A stretch of DNA of 64,000 nucleotides from contig CAJUHH010000002.1 in NCBI GenBank assembly GCA_910585965.1, positions 310,001 through 374,000 on the forward strand, given 5' to 3'. Shown here piece after piece: positions 51,650 to 61,060 of this stretch. Below the pieces are notes generated by a model. That model searched no databases and had not been told where the DNA came from. It saw nothing but the letters and a program-made list of their open reading frames with translations. How positions within the stretch are numbered: position 1 is the stretch's first letter; each line of letters opens with the position of its first letter. A program made the translations under genes and the position numbers. The DNA is from an uncultured Lachnospiraceae bacterium. GTDB taxonomy: Bacteria; Bacillota; Clostridia; Lachnospirales; Lachnospiraceae.

Positions 51650-52987
51650 ATGAAGGATTTGACAGAAGGAAAACCGGGAAGGGTATTGTGGCAGTTTTCG
51701 ATTCCCATGTTCATCAGCGTGATTTTCCAGCAGATGTACAATATAGCGGACAGCGTGATCGCCGGAAAGTTTGCGGGGGAGGACGCGTTGGCGGCGGTGG
51801 GGGCGTCCTATCCGATCACCATGATATTTATGGCGATCGCGGTGGGCAGCAATATCGGCTGTTCCGTCATCATATCGAATTTGTTCGGTGCAAAAAAATA
51901 TAAAGAAATGAAAACAGCAGTGACGACGACGCTGATCGCCGCGCTGGCGATATCGGTAGTTTTGACGGTTCTGGGATTGGCCGGGACGGGGGCGCTGATG
52001 AAGATGATACATACGCCGGATAATATCTTCGATGCGGGGGCGCTTTACCTTGGCATTTATATCGGTGGATTTACCTTTTTGTTTTTATATAATGTGGCGA
52101 CGGGCATTTTTTCCGCGTTGGGGGATTCCCAAACCCCCCTTTATTTCCTGATGGCATCTTCCATCGGGAATATTCTGCTGGATTATTTGTTTGTGGCAAA
52201 GTTCCAATGGGGCGTGGCCGGAGTGGCCTGGGCGACTTTTCTTGCCCAGGGCCTGGCGGGGATATTGGCCCTGCTTACGATGGCAGGGCGGCTGAGAACG
52301 ATCGAAACGGAAGGAAAGGCAAAGCTCTTTTCCTGGGAGATGCTCCGCAGGGTTGGCCAGATAGCGGTTCCTTCTATTTTTCAGCAGAGCTTTATTTCCA
52401 TAGGAAATATTTTTATACAAGGGCTGGTAAACAGCTTTGGGTCTTCTGTGATTGCCGGGTATTCGGCGGCGATCAAGCTGAACACCTTTGCGATTACCAG
52501 TTTTACGACGCTCGGAAACGGAATTTCCAACTTTACGGCGCAGAATATGGGAGCTGGGAAAAAGGAGCGGGTGAGGGAAGGCTTTCTTGCAGGAGTCAAA
52601 ATGGCGCTGCTTGTGGTGGTTCCCTTCTTTGCCGCTTTCTTCCTTTTTGGCAGACAGATGATTGATTTGTTTATGACGGAGGGAAGCGGGGTGGCGCTGC
52701 ATACGGGCGTGGAATTTTTGCGCATCATCGCGCCTTTTTATTTCCTGATTGCCATAAAACTGATGGCGGACGGGGTATTGAGGGGGGCTGGCGCTATGAA
52801 GCAGTTTATGACGGCGACTTTCGCGGATTTGGTACTCCGAGTCATCCTCGCCTTTCTTTTGGCAGGAAGACTCGGAAGCACGGGGATCTGGCTGTCCTGG
52901 CCCATCGGCTGGATTGTGGCTTTTGTGCTGTCCATTGTATTTTATAGAAAGAATTTCTCAAGGACATCGGATTTGGGTAAATTATAA
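51650..52987 (+). CDS. MATE family efflux transporter
   Basis: A 445-residue protein with twelve membrane helices in two MatE halves. The opening LTEGKPGRVLWQFSIPMFIS, then QQMYNIADSVIAGKFAGEDA, is typical of the bacterial DinF/NorM-like branch that exports drugs using Na+ or H+. In-frame ATGs at 51614 and 51638 exist; AAAGGG ends 1 nt before 51638, so 51650 is more likely. It follows a palindromic repeat cluster. Its 3' end overlaps convergent asnA by 6 bp. Confidence 0.92.
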   Translation: MKDLTEGKPGRVLWQFSIPMFISVIFQQMYNIADSVIAGKFAGEDALAAVGASYPITMIFMAIAVGSNIGCSVIISNLFGAKKYKEMKTAVTTTLIAALAISVVLTVLGLAGTGALMKMIHTPDNIFDAGALYLGIYIGGFTFLFLYNVATGIFSALGDSQTPLYFLMASSIGNILLDYLFVAKFQWGVAGVAWATFLAQGLAGILALLTMAGRLRTIETEGKAKLFSWEMLRRVGQIAVPSIFQQSFISIGNIFIQGLVNSFGSSVIAGYSAAIKLNTFAITSFTTLGNGISNFTAQNMGAGKKERVREGFLAGVKMALLVVVPFFAAFFLFGRQMIDLFMTEGSGVALHTGVEFLRIIAPFYFLIAIKLMADGVLRGAGAMKQFMTATFADLVLRVILAFLLAGRLGSTGIWLSWPIGWIVAFVLSIVFYRKNFSRTSDLGKL

Positions 52988-53992
52988 TAAAGGAATTCCG
53001 GCTCTTTTTGCCTCTTCAGCAACGTCTTCCGGCCAGAGGGAACACTGCACTTCCCCGATATGGGCCTTGCGCAGGAAAAACATACAGATGCGGGACTGGC
53101 CGATGCCGCCCCCGATGGTAAAAGGAAGTTCTTCGTTTATAATGGCCTTTTGGAAGGGAAGATCAGCCCGTTCCGGGCATCCCGCCTTTTCCAGCTGGGA
53201 AAGCAGGGCGTCTTTATCCACGCGGATGCCCATGGAAGACAGTTCCAGGGCGATATCCAAAACGGGATAGTATACGACAATATCCGCATTCAGCGCCCAA
53301 TCGTCATAGTCCGGGGCGCGGCCGTCATGCTTTTCGCCGGATGCCAGCAAGTCGCCGATCTGCATGATGCATACGGCCCCTTTTTCTTTGGAAATATGGT
53401 ATTCCCTCTCTTTCGGCGTGCAGTCCGGGAACATTTCTTCCAGTTCCCTTGTAGTAATAAAGAAAATATCATGTGGCAGGATTTCCTCTATGTAGTCGTA
53501 GCGGATTGCCATATATTTTTCTGTTTTCCGTAATACCTTATATACATTTCTGACAACATCTTTTAAAGTATCAAGCGTACGCATTTCCCTGGTGATGATT
53601 TTTTCCCAGTCCCACTGGTCAACATAAATGGAATGGATATTGTCCGTGTCCTCGTCCCTGCGGATGGCGCTCATATCGGTATAAAGCCCTTCTCCCACTG
53701 AAAACCCGTATTTCTGCAGGGCAAATCGTTTCCATTTCGCCAGGGAATGGACGATTTCCGCCTGTGCCTCTCCTTGGTCTTTGATGCCGAAAGAAACGGG
53801 ACGTTCCACGCCGTTCAGGTTATCGTTCAGCCCGGATTCGGGCGTGACGAACAGGGGCGCGGAAACGCGCAGAAGATTCAGGCGCTCTGCCAGGAGGTTC
53901 TGGAAAAAGTCTTTTACGGTTTTGATCGCGATCTGGGTATCATGCAGATTCAGCGCCGGTTCGTAATGGTCGGGAATCATTAAATTTTTCAT
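52982..53992 (-). CDS. asnA: Aspartate-ammonia ligase (asparagine synthetase A)
   Basis: A 336-residue protein, the normal AsnA length. Class II aminoacyl-tRNA-synthetase-like motifs are visible: SAPLFVTPESGLNDNLNG, RDEDTDNIHSIYVDQWDWEK and the C-terminal GGGIGQSRICMFFLRKAHIGE (motif 3 starting at GGGIGQSR). It converts aspartate, ammonia and ATP to asparagine. The start at 53992 is set by GAGGA on the minus strand; a further upstream ATG is possible. It is divergent from the radical SAM gene. Confidence 0.96.
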   Translation of the reverse strand: MKNLMIPDHYEPALNLHDTQIAIKTVKDFFQNLLAERLNLLRVSAPLFVTPESGLNDNLNGVERPVSFGIKDQGEAQAEIVHSLAKWKRFALQKYGFSVGEGLYTDMSAIRRDEDTDNIHSIYVDQWDWEKIITREMRTLDTLKDVVRNVYKVLRKTEKYMAIRYDYIEEILPHDIFFITTRELEEMFPDCTPKEREYHISKEKGAVCIMQIGDLLASGEKHDGRAPDYDDWALNADIVVYYPVLDIALELSSMGIRVDKDALLSQLEKAGCPERADLPFQKAIINEELPFTIGGGIGQSRICMFFLRKAHIGEVQCSLWPEDVAEEAKRAGIPLL

Positions 53993-54190
53993 AATATTTC
54001 TTCCTCGCTTTTGATTCATTCATAGATTTGTATGCGCTTTCGGCTTACTTTATTATTTAACCTCTTTTTGGGGGAGAATGCAAGTGTTGGTTTGGGGAGT
54101 TATCATATATAATATTGTTAGAGCATATAGAAACTGAAAATCTATATGCTCTATTTTTATGGGCAGGTCCGTGCGGAAGAACAAAAAACA

Positions 54191-54257
54191 GAACAAATGT
54201 TTGTAAAAGTATTGAAATGGGAAAAATAATATGCTATGATAAAACAAACAAGTGTTC
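54191..54257 (+). promoter_or_regulatory. Promoter flanked by two LexA-like boxes
   Basis: TTGAAA (54212-54217), a 17-bp spacer and TATGAT (54235-54240) form a near-consensus promoter. GAACAAATGTTT (54191-54202) lies just upstream and AAACAAGTGTTC (54246-54257) just downstream. Each matches seven of eight fixed bases of the Firmicute SOS box GAAC-N4-GTTC. Confidence 0.7.
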
Positions 54258-54276
54258 TGATTTGGAGTGAGAAGAG

Positions 54277-55626
54277 ATGTATTACAAGGCTGCGGAGACG
54301 ATGGGGATAAAGGAAAAGCTGGGAATTCTTACGGATGCGGCTAAATATGACGTGGCATGTACTTCCAGCGGGGTGGACAGGCGCGGGAATGGAAAAGGAA
54401 TGGGGAATACGGAGCTTGGCGGAATCTGCCATAGCTTCAGCTCGGATGGCCGGTGTATATCATTGCTTAAGATTCTATTTACCAATGAATGCATTTATGA
54501 TTGCAAGTATTGTATTAACAGGAAGTCGAACGATGTGCCGAGAGCTTCTTTTACCCCGGACGAGGTATGCGAGCTGACGATGGGATTCTATAAAAGAAAT
54601 TATATCGAGGGGCTGTTTCTTAGTTCCGGCATATTGTACAATCCTGATTTTACGATGGAGCTGATCTGCCAGACGATTTTTAAGCTGCGCACGGAGCATG
54701 GGTTCCAGGGTTATATCCATGTCAAGGCGATTCCGGGAGCAGATCCTGCGCTCATTCAAAAGGCGGGTTTTTATGCGGACAGAATGAGCGTGAATCTGGA
54801 ACTGCCTACGGCGGATGGCTTGCGACAGCTGGCTCCCAATAAGCATAGAAAGAATATTCTGGCTCCTATGCGCCAGATCCAGAACGGGATACAGGCCAAT
54901 AAAAATGAGCTTGTACTCTATAAAAAAACACCTTATTTTGTGCCGGCGGGGCAGTCAACCCAGATGATCATAGGGGCAACCCCGGAAAACGATTACCAGC
55001 TGATGATGGTAGCAGAGAGCCTCTACCAGAAATTCGAGTTAAAAAGGGTATTTTATTCCGCTTTTGTGAATGTAAATGAAGATAAGGATCTGCCGGCGCT
55101 GCCGGGAGGGCCGCCGCTGCTGCGGGAACACAGGTTATATCAGGCAGACTGGCTGCTGCGTTATTATGGATTCCAGGCAAAAGAACTGCTCAGCGAGGAG
55201 CGGCCGAATTTCAATGTTTTGCTGGATCCTAAAGCGGATTGGGCGCTTCGGCACTTGGAGGTATTCCCGGTAGAGGTAAACCGGGCGGATTACCAGCTGC
55301 TTCTGCGTATACCGGGGATCGGGGTGAAGAGCGCACAAAGGATTGTCCGCGCAAGGAAAAACGGAGCGCTTCATTTTGAAGACTTAAAAAAGATAGGAGT
55401 CGTGCTGAAAAGGGCGCTTTATTTTATTACATGCTGCGGGAGAATGATGTACCGCACAAAAATGGAAGAGGATTATATTACAAGAAATCTATTATCGGTA
55501 AAGGAGAAACTTCCCTTTGACAGGGACGGGATGACTTACCGGCAGTTATCGCTGTTTGATGATATGAACTTCCAGATGCCGCCGGGGAAAGAGGATCATG
55601 TCAAGGCGGCATACGGGCAGTTATAG
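54277..55626 (+). CDS. Putative DNA modification/repair radical SAM protein
   Basis: A 449-residue protein. The radical SAM cluster motif is C72-x3-C76-x2-C79 (CIYDCKYC). Near the C-terminus a helix-hairpin-helix DNA-binding motif (LLRIPGIGVKSAQRIVRARK) is present. The whole matches the family named putative DNA modification/repair radical SAM protein, always paired with the protein encoded next. The chemistry is not known to me as established. Two LexA-like boxes surround its promoter, which supports a DNA-damage role. Confidence 0.92.
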   Translation: MYYKAAETMGIKEKLGILTDAAKYDVACTSSGVDRRGNGKGMGNTELGGICHSFSSDGRCISLLKILFTNECIYDCKYCINRKSNDVPRASFTPDEVCELTMGFYKRNYIEGLFLSSGILYNPDFTMELICQTIFKLRTEHGFQGYIHVKAIPGADPALIQKAGFYADRMSVNLELPTADGLRQLAPNKHRKNILAPMRQIQNGIQANKNELVLYKKTPYFVPAGQSTQMIIGATPENDYQLMMVAESLYQKFELKRVFYSAFVNVNEDKDLPALPGGPPLLREHRLYQADWLLRYYGFQAKELLSEERPNFNVLLDPKADWALRHLEVFPVEVNRADYQLLLRIPGIGVKSAQRIVRARKNGALHFEDLKKIGVVLKRALYFITCCGRMMYRTKMEEDYITRNLLSVKEKLPFDRDGMTYRQLSLFDDMNFQMPPGKEDHVKAAYGQL

Positions 55627-55640
55627 GGAAGGGAGGAGGC

Positions 55641-56411
55641 ATGGAAGAAAAGTATTTCATATGCGAGGATTCCCTGGAAGGAATTTTTACAGGGATTTAC
55701 GAAGCTTATGCTCTGCGGGAAGAGCATGGGGGGATCCATATACAAGTGGGGGAAGAGGAAAATCTGCGTTTGTTTGCGGTTTATATAGAGATAAAACCAG
55801 ATTGCGGGAAAGCGGCTAAAGTGGCGGGGACAATAAACAGGAGGCTTGGAGGGGAAGCCTACTTGGATATATGCAGAGCATTGGCCAGTGAAGACAAACA
55901 AAAGGGAGAGGCCGTATATAAAACGGTGGTTTGCGGGCTTAGGATGAAAGACGGGAAGCAGATTATGGGGAATCTGGCGAATCCGTATGTCCATAAGGTA
56001 TTTGAACTTGCGCGATACACGAGGAATGAGGTACACCATTGGAAGGAATTTCTACGGTTTCAAGAACTGGAAAATGGAATTTTGTTTTCCAGGATAGGGC
56101 CGAAATGCAATGTGCTTACTTTCCTGGCGCCGCATTTTGCGGACAGGCTTCCTATGCTGGATTTTGTTATTTATGACGAGAAGAGGGGAATCTTTGCCGT
56201 ACATCCGAAATCAAAAGAATGGTATCTCGTTACAGCTAAAGATTTTGATGAGGAGGAAATCGCGCCTTATTCGGAAAATGAGTTGGAATACCAGGAACTA
56301 TTTACCTTTTTTTGTCATAAAATAGCAATTAAAGAGAGAAAAAATTTGAAATTACAAAGAAATATGCTGCCTCTTAGATTCCAAGAATATATGGTGGAAT
56401 TTGGGCAATAA
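55641..56411 (+). CDS. DUF4130 protein, partner of the DNA-repair radical SAM enzyme
   Basis: A 256-residue protein of the TIGR03915/DUF4130 family. Typical segments are RLGGEAYLDICRALASED, NLANPYVHKVFELARYTRNE and HFADRLPMLDFVIYDEKRGI. In many genomes it is fused to a uracil-DNA-glycosylase-like domain; that extra domain is absent here. It starts 14 bp after the radical SAM gene. The role in DNA metabolism is from co-occurrence, not from biochemistry. Confidence 0.92.
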   Translation: MEEKYFICEDSLEGIFTGIYEAYALREEHGGIHIQVGEEENLRLFAVYIEIKPDCGKAAKVAGTINRRLGGEAYLDICRALASEDKQKGEAVYKTVVCGLRMKDGKQIMGNLANPYVHKVFELARYTRNEVHHWKEFLRFQELENGILFSRIGPKCNVLTFLAPHFADRLPMLDFVIYDEKRGIFAVHPKSKEWYLVTAKDFDEEEIAPYSENELEYQELFTFFCHKIAIKERKNLKLQRNMLPLRFQEYMVEFGQ

Positions 56412-56562
56412 TTATCAATATGCAAGTATCCAAAAAGAGGCGGAGCGATTACTTTTGTGAATTCCTACAAAAGAATACCGGAATCGGCAAGTCTGGAAGT
56501 GCAATTTGAAAATTTATTAAAAAAACAGAAAATTTTGCCAATTTTGTTCACAAATTTTTTGC

Positions 56563-56590
56563 TTTACTTTTACAGAATATGGGATATAAT
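56563..56590 (+). promoter_or_regulatory. Promoter of the HPr-like gene
   Basis: TTTACT (56563-56568) and TATAAT (56585-56590) with a 16-bp spacer, about 50 bp before the start codon in an A+T-rich stretch. Confidence 0.7.
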
Positions 56591-56640
56591 ACAGATGTAA
56601 CCACAAAGAAAACGTTTTTTTCAAGAAAGGGTGATTTATT

Positions 56641-56865
56641 ATGAAGCATAGAATTAAGTTAAGACCCGTTGAAGTGAAGGATTTTGTGGCAGCAGCGTCA
56701 AAATGTGAATTTGATGTTGACATTGCATATAATAGATATATTGTAGATGCAAAATCCATCGTCGGCGTATTGGGATTGGATTTTAATCAGACTTTGACAG
56801 TTTCTTATGCCGGCTATGACGCTGACTTCGAACAGTTCATGAAACGGTTTGCAGTGGCATGCTAA
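56641..56865 (+). CDS. HPr-like protein without the active-site histidine
   Basis: A 74-residue protein with the HPr fold pattern: VDIAYNRYIVDAKSIVGVLG (equivalent to the DAKSIMG region around regulatory Ser46) and a C-terminal YDADFEQFMKRF. The stretch where HPr has its phosphorylated His15 reads DFVAAASKCEFD, with no histidine, so it cannot be a PTS phosphocarrier. Ser in DAKS is kept. Such Crh-like or divergent HPr proteins may be regulatory. It has its own promoter and ribosome site AAGAAAGGG. Confidence 0.85.
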   Translation: MKHRIKLRPVEVKDFVAAASKCEFDVDIAYNRYIVDAKSIVGVLGLDFNQTLTVSYAGYDADFEQFMKRFAVAC

Positions 56866-56894
56866 AGACATGCGGCGGCAACAAACAACAAACA

Positions 56895-56948
56895 CTGCTG
56901 GCTGCGGGAGCAGGGATAGCCTTTTTTGCAGTCAGCAGGATGATTGGT
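56895..56948 (+). other. Hairpin downstream of the HPr-like gene
   Basis: CTGCTGGCTGC (56895-56905) pairs with GCAGTCAGCAG (56938-56948), allowing a G-U pair, with a 32-nt loop that itself contains a T tract. It may stabilise or end the transcript. Confidence 0.4.
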
Positions 56949-57025
56949 GTTAAAACGCTGAGGCAGTGAGGACATTAAAGCGCTGAAAATGCCAAACGAG
57001 TAAATAGGATTCCGGATAATTGACT

Positions 57026-57066
57026 CCCCATGAGAGATAGAGTAGACTATTCTTATGGGGTTTTTT
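57026..57066 (+). terminator. Terminator before the helicase gene
   Basis: CCCCATGAG (57026-57034) pairs with CTTATGGGG (57052-57060), one mismatch, followed by six T residues. Confidence 0.75.
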
Positions 57067-57137
57067 GCTGTTATTCGGATTTGAGATGGGGGACACATGG
57101 CCTTGCGCAATAAAGACGCGCAGAAATGGGGAAAAAT

Positions 57138-59621
57138 ATGGCGGATAAGACGGAGGTTCGTACTTCGGTGCGCAATCTGGTAGAATTTATATTGCGTTCT
57201 GGAAATATTGACAATAGAAGGGCTTCTTCGCCGGAGAATGCCATGCTGGAGGGCGGAAGAATCCATCGGATGATCCAGAAAAGGATGGGGGCGGATTACC
57301 GCGCGGAGGTTGCCTTAAAATATCGGTATGAAACCGAGCAATATACGGTGATCGTAGAGGGAAGGGCGGATGGCATTATCACTGCCCTGCAGGAGGAACC
57401 ACGGCTTCTTACAGATGAGGAGGCCGATGGGACGATAAGGCCGGAGTATGCAGTGACAATAGACGAGATAAAAGGAACTTATCTGGATTTGAAAAAGCTG
57501 AAAAAACCTTCGCCGGTTCATCTCGCCCAGGCAAAATGCTATGCTTATATTTATGCAAAACAGGAAAAGCTGAGCGGGATCAAGGTGAGGATGACTTATT
57601 GTAATATAGATACAGAAGAAATAAAATATTTCCACTATGATTATACGTTCCGGGAATTGGGGGAATGGTTTGAGGATGTGATGGGCCAGTATCGGAAATG
57701 GGCGGATTTTCAATTTCAATGGAAGGCGGAGAGACAGGAATCGATCAAAAAAATGCCGTTTCCGTTTGGATACCGGGAAGGGCAGAAGAGCCTGGTGACT
57801 TATGTATACCAGACAATTTATCATAAACGAAAATTATTTATCGAAGCTCCCACAGGAGCCGGAAAAACGATATCCACTATTTTTCCGGCGGTGAAGGCCC
57901 TCGGGGAGGAGAAGGGGGAGCGGATTTTCTATCTGACGGCGAAGACCATTACGAGGACGGTAGCGGACCATGCGTTCCAGATTTTGCGGCAGAACGGGCT
58001 GAAATTTAAGACCGTGACATTGACTGCGAAGGATAAAATATGTTTTATGGATGAGACGGAATGCAACCCGGAATACTGCCCATATGCCAAAGGGCATTAT
58101 GACAGAATCAACGATGCAATCTATGATCTGTTGACTCATTTGGATAATTTCAGCAGGGAAGGGATCGAAAGCTATGCGCGGAATCATAGGGTCTGCCCTT
58201 TTGAGATGGGGCTGGATATGAGCCTTTTTTCCGACGGAATTATCTGCGATTATAATTATGTATTCGACCCGCATGTCTATTTGAAACGCTTTTTTTCCGA
58301 AGGCGTGAAGGGAGAATATATTTTTCTGATTGACGAAGCGCATAACCTGGTGGAGCGGGGAAGGGAGATGTACAGCGCGGCTTTGTGCAAGGAAGACTTC
58401 CTGCGGCTGAAGCGGACGGTCAAAGGAATGGATGATCGGATGGAGAGAAGGCTGGAGAAATGCAATAAGGAACTGCTTGCCATGAAAAGGGAATGCGGAG
58501 TTTACCGGATGGAAGAATATATTGAGCCTTTTGTGACAGCGCTGCGCCGGCTTCATTCCGCCATGGAAACATATCTGGAGGAGGATCCCGAAGGAGTGGT
58601 GCATGGCAAAGAGGTGCGGAGCGAAGTGTTGGACTTTTATTTTGAGGTCATGCATTTTCTTGATATGTATGAAAGGGTGGACGAGAATTATGTGATGTAT
58701 TCGGAACTGAAGGAGGACGGATGTTTTCTTTTAAAGCTTTTTTGTGTCAATCCCTCCTTGAACTTGCGGGAATGTATGGGGAAGGGAAGAAGCACGATTC
58801 TTTTTTCCGCCACTTTGCTGCCGATAGAATATTACAAGGCACTGCTCGGAGCGGAAGCGGGGGATTATGAGGTATATGCCCAGTCGGTATTTGACCCGGG
58901 GCGCAAAAAATTGCTGATCGGGAGCGATGTCACCAGCAAATACAGCCGCAGGACGGAAGAGGGGTACTATACGATCGCAAGATATATTTATGAAATCGTG
59001 AAAAACCGTTATGGGAATTATATGGTTTTCTTTCCATCCCATGCTTTTTTGAAAAAAATATATGATATTTTTATAGCATATTTTGCGGAAGGGGAGAGGA
59101 TGGACTGCATTGTCCAGGAGGATCATATGGATGAGGAGTCCAGGGAGGAATTTCTAAGGCGGTTTGCTGTTGATGAAGAAAGTAAGACAGAGGAATGGCA
59201 GGAGGAAGAAAGCTCTGCCGTGGGAAAAGAGGAGAGGAGCCTTCTTGGTTTTTGCGTTTTGGGGGGAATATTCAGCGAGGGCATCGACCTGAAAAGAGAC
59301 AGTCTGATCGGAGCGATTATCGTAGGCACGGGGCTGCCACAGGTATGCAATGAACGTGAGATATTAAAACAATATTTTGATGGGAAAGGAAAGCAGGGCT
59401 TTGACTATGCTTACCGCTATCCCGGAATGAATAAGGTGCTGCAGGCGGCCGGAAGGGTGATCCGCACGGATGAGGATGTAGGGATCATTTCCCTTCTGGA
59501 TGAACGTTTCTTAAACAGTTCCTACCAACGGATGTTTCCCAGGGAATGGGAAAGTTTCGAAATCGTTACGGCAGACAGGGTGGCCAAGAGGGTGGAACGA
59601 TTTTGGGATGAATGGCTGTGA
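57138..59621 (+). CDS. XPD/DinG-type Fe-S helicase with N-terminal Cas4-like nuclease domain
   Basis: An 827-residue protein. Residues 1-190 look like a PD-(D/E)XK nuclease: D78 in GRADG, D109-E110-I-K112, and HLAQAKCYAYIYA as the QxxxY motif. The helicase part has Walker A with K243 (APTGAGKT), an Fe-S domain with spaced cysteines (CFMDETECNPEYC, later CPF), the DEAH box at 399-402 and a C-terminal QAAGRVIRTDED motif VI. Predicted to unwind and trim damaged DNA. An in-frame ATG at 57126 is an alternative start. Close relatives are annotated only as ATP-dependent helicases. Confidence 0.9.
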   Translation: MADKTEVRTSVRNLVEFILRSGNIDNRRASSPENAMLEGGRIHRMIQKRMGADYRAEVALKYRYETEQYTVIVEGRADGIITALQEEPRLLTDEEADGTIRPEYAVTIDEIKGTYLDLKKLKKPSPVHLAQAKCYAYIYAKQEKLSGIKVRMTYCNIDTEEIKYFHYDYTFRELGEWFEDVMGQYRKWADFQFQWKAERQESIKKMPFPFGYREGQKSLVTYVYQTIYHKRKLFIEAPTGAGKTISTIFPAVKALGEEKGERIFYLTAKTITRTVADHAFQILRQNGLKFKTVTLTAKDKICFMDETECNPEYCPYAKGHYDRINDAIYDLLTHLDNFSREGIESYARNHRVCPFEMGLDMSLFSDGIICDYNYVFDPHVYLKRFFSEGVKGEYIFLIDEAHNLVERGREMYSAALCKEDFLRLKRTVKGMDDRMERRLEKCNKELLAMKRECGVYRMEEYIEPFVTALRRLHSAMETYLEEDPEGVVHGKEVRSEVLDFYFEVMHFLDMYERVDENYVMYSELKEDGCFLLKLFCVNPSLNLRECMGKGRSTILFSATLLPIEYYKALLGAEAGDYEVYAQSVFDPGRKKLLIGSDVTSKYSRRTEEGYYTIARYIYEIVKNRYGNYMVFFPSHAFLKKIYDIFIAYFAEGERMDCIVQEDHMDEESREEFLRRFAVDEESKTEEWQEEESSAVGKEERSLLGFCVLGGIFSEGIDLKRDSLIGAIIVGTGLPQVCNEREILKQYFDGKGKQGFDYAYRYPGMNKVLQAAGRVIRTDEDVGIISLLDERFLNSSYQRMFPREWESFEIVTADRVAKRVERFWDEWL

Positions 59622-59629
59622 AAAGGCTG

Positions 59630-59693
59630 CCTCTTTTAGACGCTGTAAACGTGCTTAAATACAAAATGCAGCGTAAAGAGGAACGGTTTTTTT
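59630..59693 (+). terminator. Terminator of the helicase gene
   Basis: CCTCTTT and ACGCTG on the left pair with CAGCGT and AAAGAGG on the right around a 22-nt loop, followed a few bases later by a run of T. It extends into the 3' coding end of the convergent ATPase gene. Confidence 0.7.
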
Positions 59694-60950
59694 GTTGTCT
59701 TCAAAACCGAAGTTTTTTGCAGAGAGCTTGATGGCATAGTCTGGCTTATAGGTTTCCATATATACTTTCAAGCTCTTTGCTTTTGTATTATCTGCTGATT
59801 TGACCTCAATGGGAATCAGTGTTCCATTGCGTTGAATGATGAAGTCAATTTCAGCTCCTCGGGCTGATTCCCAATAGTAAGGAGTGTATCCGTTGATGGC
59901 AAGTTGTATATTTACATAGTTTTCTGTCATACCGCCTTTGAAATCATTGATTTCTTCCACCATATAAAGGATATCGTTTGCTGCCAGATTTTTTTTGGCG
60001 CAAAGCAGTCCGGAATCAGAAACATAGATTTTGAAGGCATCGATATTGCGGTAGTTTTCGAGAGGTTTTTTGATTTGTTCGACTTTGTAGACCTGTGATA
60101 CGATACCGGACAGGCAAAGCCATTCGATAGCATTTTCAAATTCGGAGGCTCTTCCGCCTTTTTTAACCAACTTATATTGGAAACGGGTGTTTTGCCTGGA
60201 AAGTTGTACAGTAATGTTATCGTAAGTGAGTCTTGTCTTTTTTATTTCGTTTAAATTATTATATTTACTCATATCATTGAGATAGCATGCAAGAATGGTA
60301 TCTTGGGTATGGCGGACAAAAATATAGTCTTTTGTGTCGGCAAACTGCATAACACACTCCGGCATGCCTCCGACGACGAGATACTGGCGGTAAAGCTGCA
60401 TAGCCGAATTATGAAGGGCGCTTGGCAAAGGCATATTGGTGTCGAAGCATTTTCTAATATCTGCAACAAGACTTTCCATGCCCATTGCAAGCATAAATTC
60501 TTCCATATCCATTGGATAGAGGGTTTTTATATCCACCTTCCCAACAGGAAAAGAAAACCTGGCCCGGTTGACAGCTACACCAAGCAGGCTCCCGGCTACA
60601 ATGATATGATAGTTGGGAGCATCTTCACAAAAATATTTCAGGGAAGTCAGGGCTCTTTCGCAGAGCTGCACTTCATCAAATACGATCAGCGTTTTTTCGG
60701 ATAGGATCGTCTGGCCTGATATATGGGATAAAATAGGTATCAAATAGGCAGGGCTGATATCTTCCTCAAAAGTTTTGTTTAATCCGGGATTTGTTTCAAA
60801 GTTAAAATATGCCACATTTTCATAGTATTTTCGCCCGAATTCCAGAATGGAATATGTTTTGCCGACCTGTCTCGCTCCTTGTAAAATAAGCGGTTTACGG
60901 TGTTTATTTTTTTTCCAGGCCTCTAAAAAGTCCATAATTTTGCGGTACAT
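59655..60950 (-). CDS. AAA ATPase with DUF4143 domain
   Basis: A 431-residue protein with Walker A GARQVGKT (K31), Walker B LIVFDEVQ, an arginine-containing AGSLLGVA segment and a C-terminal DUF4143 nuclease-like region (WESARGAEIDFIIQRNGTLI, then PIEVKS). The EIDFII...IEVK pattern resembles a PD-(D/E)XK active site. The start at 60950 follows AAGGAGGA; the longer frame lacks one. The family is common in gut anaerobes, often in variable copy number, and its role is unknown. More A+T-rich than the helicase gene. Confidence 0.9.
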   Translation of the reverse strand: MYRKIMDFLEAWKKNKHRKPLILQGARQVGKTYSILEFGRKYYENVAYFNFETNPGLNKTFEEDISPAYLIPILSHISGQTILSEKTLIVFDEVQLCERALTSLKYFCEDAPNYHIIVAGSLLGVAVNRARFSFPVGKVDIKTLYPMDMEEFMLAMGMESLVADIRKCFDTNMPLPSALHNSAMQLYRQYLVVGGMPECVMQFADTKDYIFVRHTQDTILACYLNDMSKYNNLNEIKKTRLTYDNITVQLSRQNTRFQYKLVKKGGRASEFENAIEWLCLSGIVSQVYKVEQIKKPLENYRNIDAFKIYVSDSGLLCAKKNLAANDILYMVEEINDFKGGMTENYVNIQLAINGYTPYYWESARGAEIDFIIQRNGTLIPIEVKSADNTKAKSLKVYMETYKPDYAIKLSAKNFGFEDNKKTVPLYAAFCI

Positions 60951-61060
60951 CGGCGACTCCTCCTTAAGTGTATCAAATATAACATATATTTGTGTAAATA
61001 TCAATGGATTTTTCCAATATATTGACATTATATTACACGAATAATGCGTGGGGGAAGTGA

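Noticed and set aside
53060..53533. Plus-strand frame opposite asnA
   Set aside because: asnA is full length with all motifs; the opposite frame has no support.
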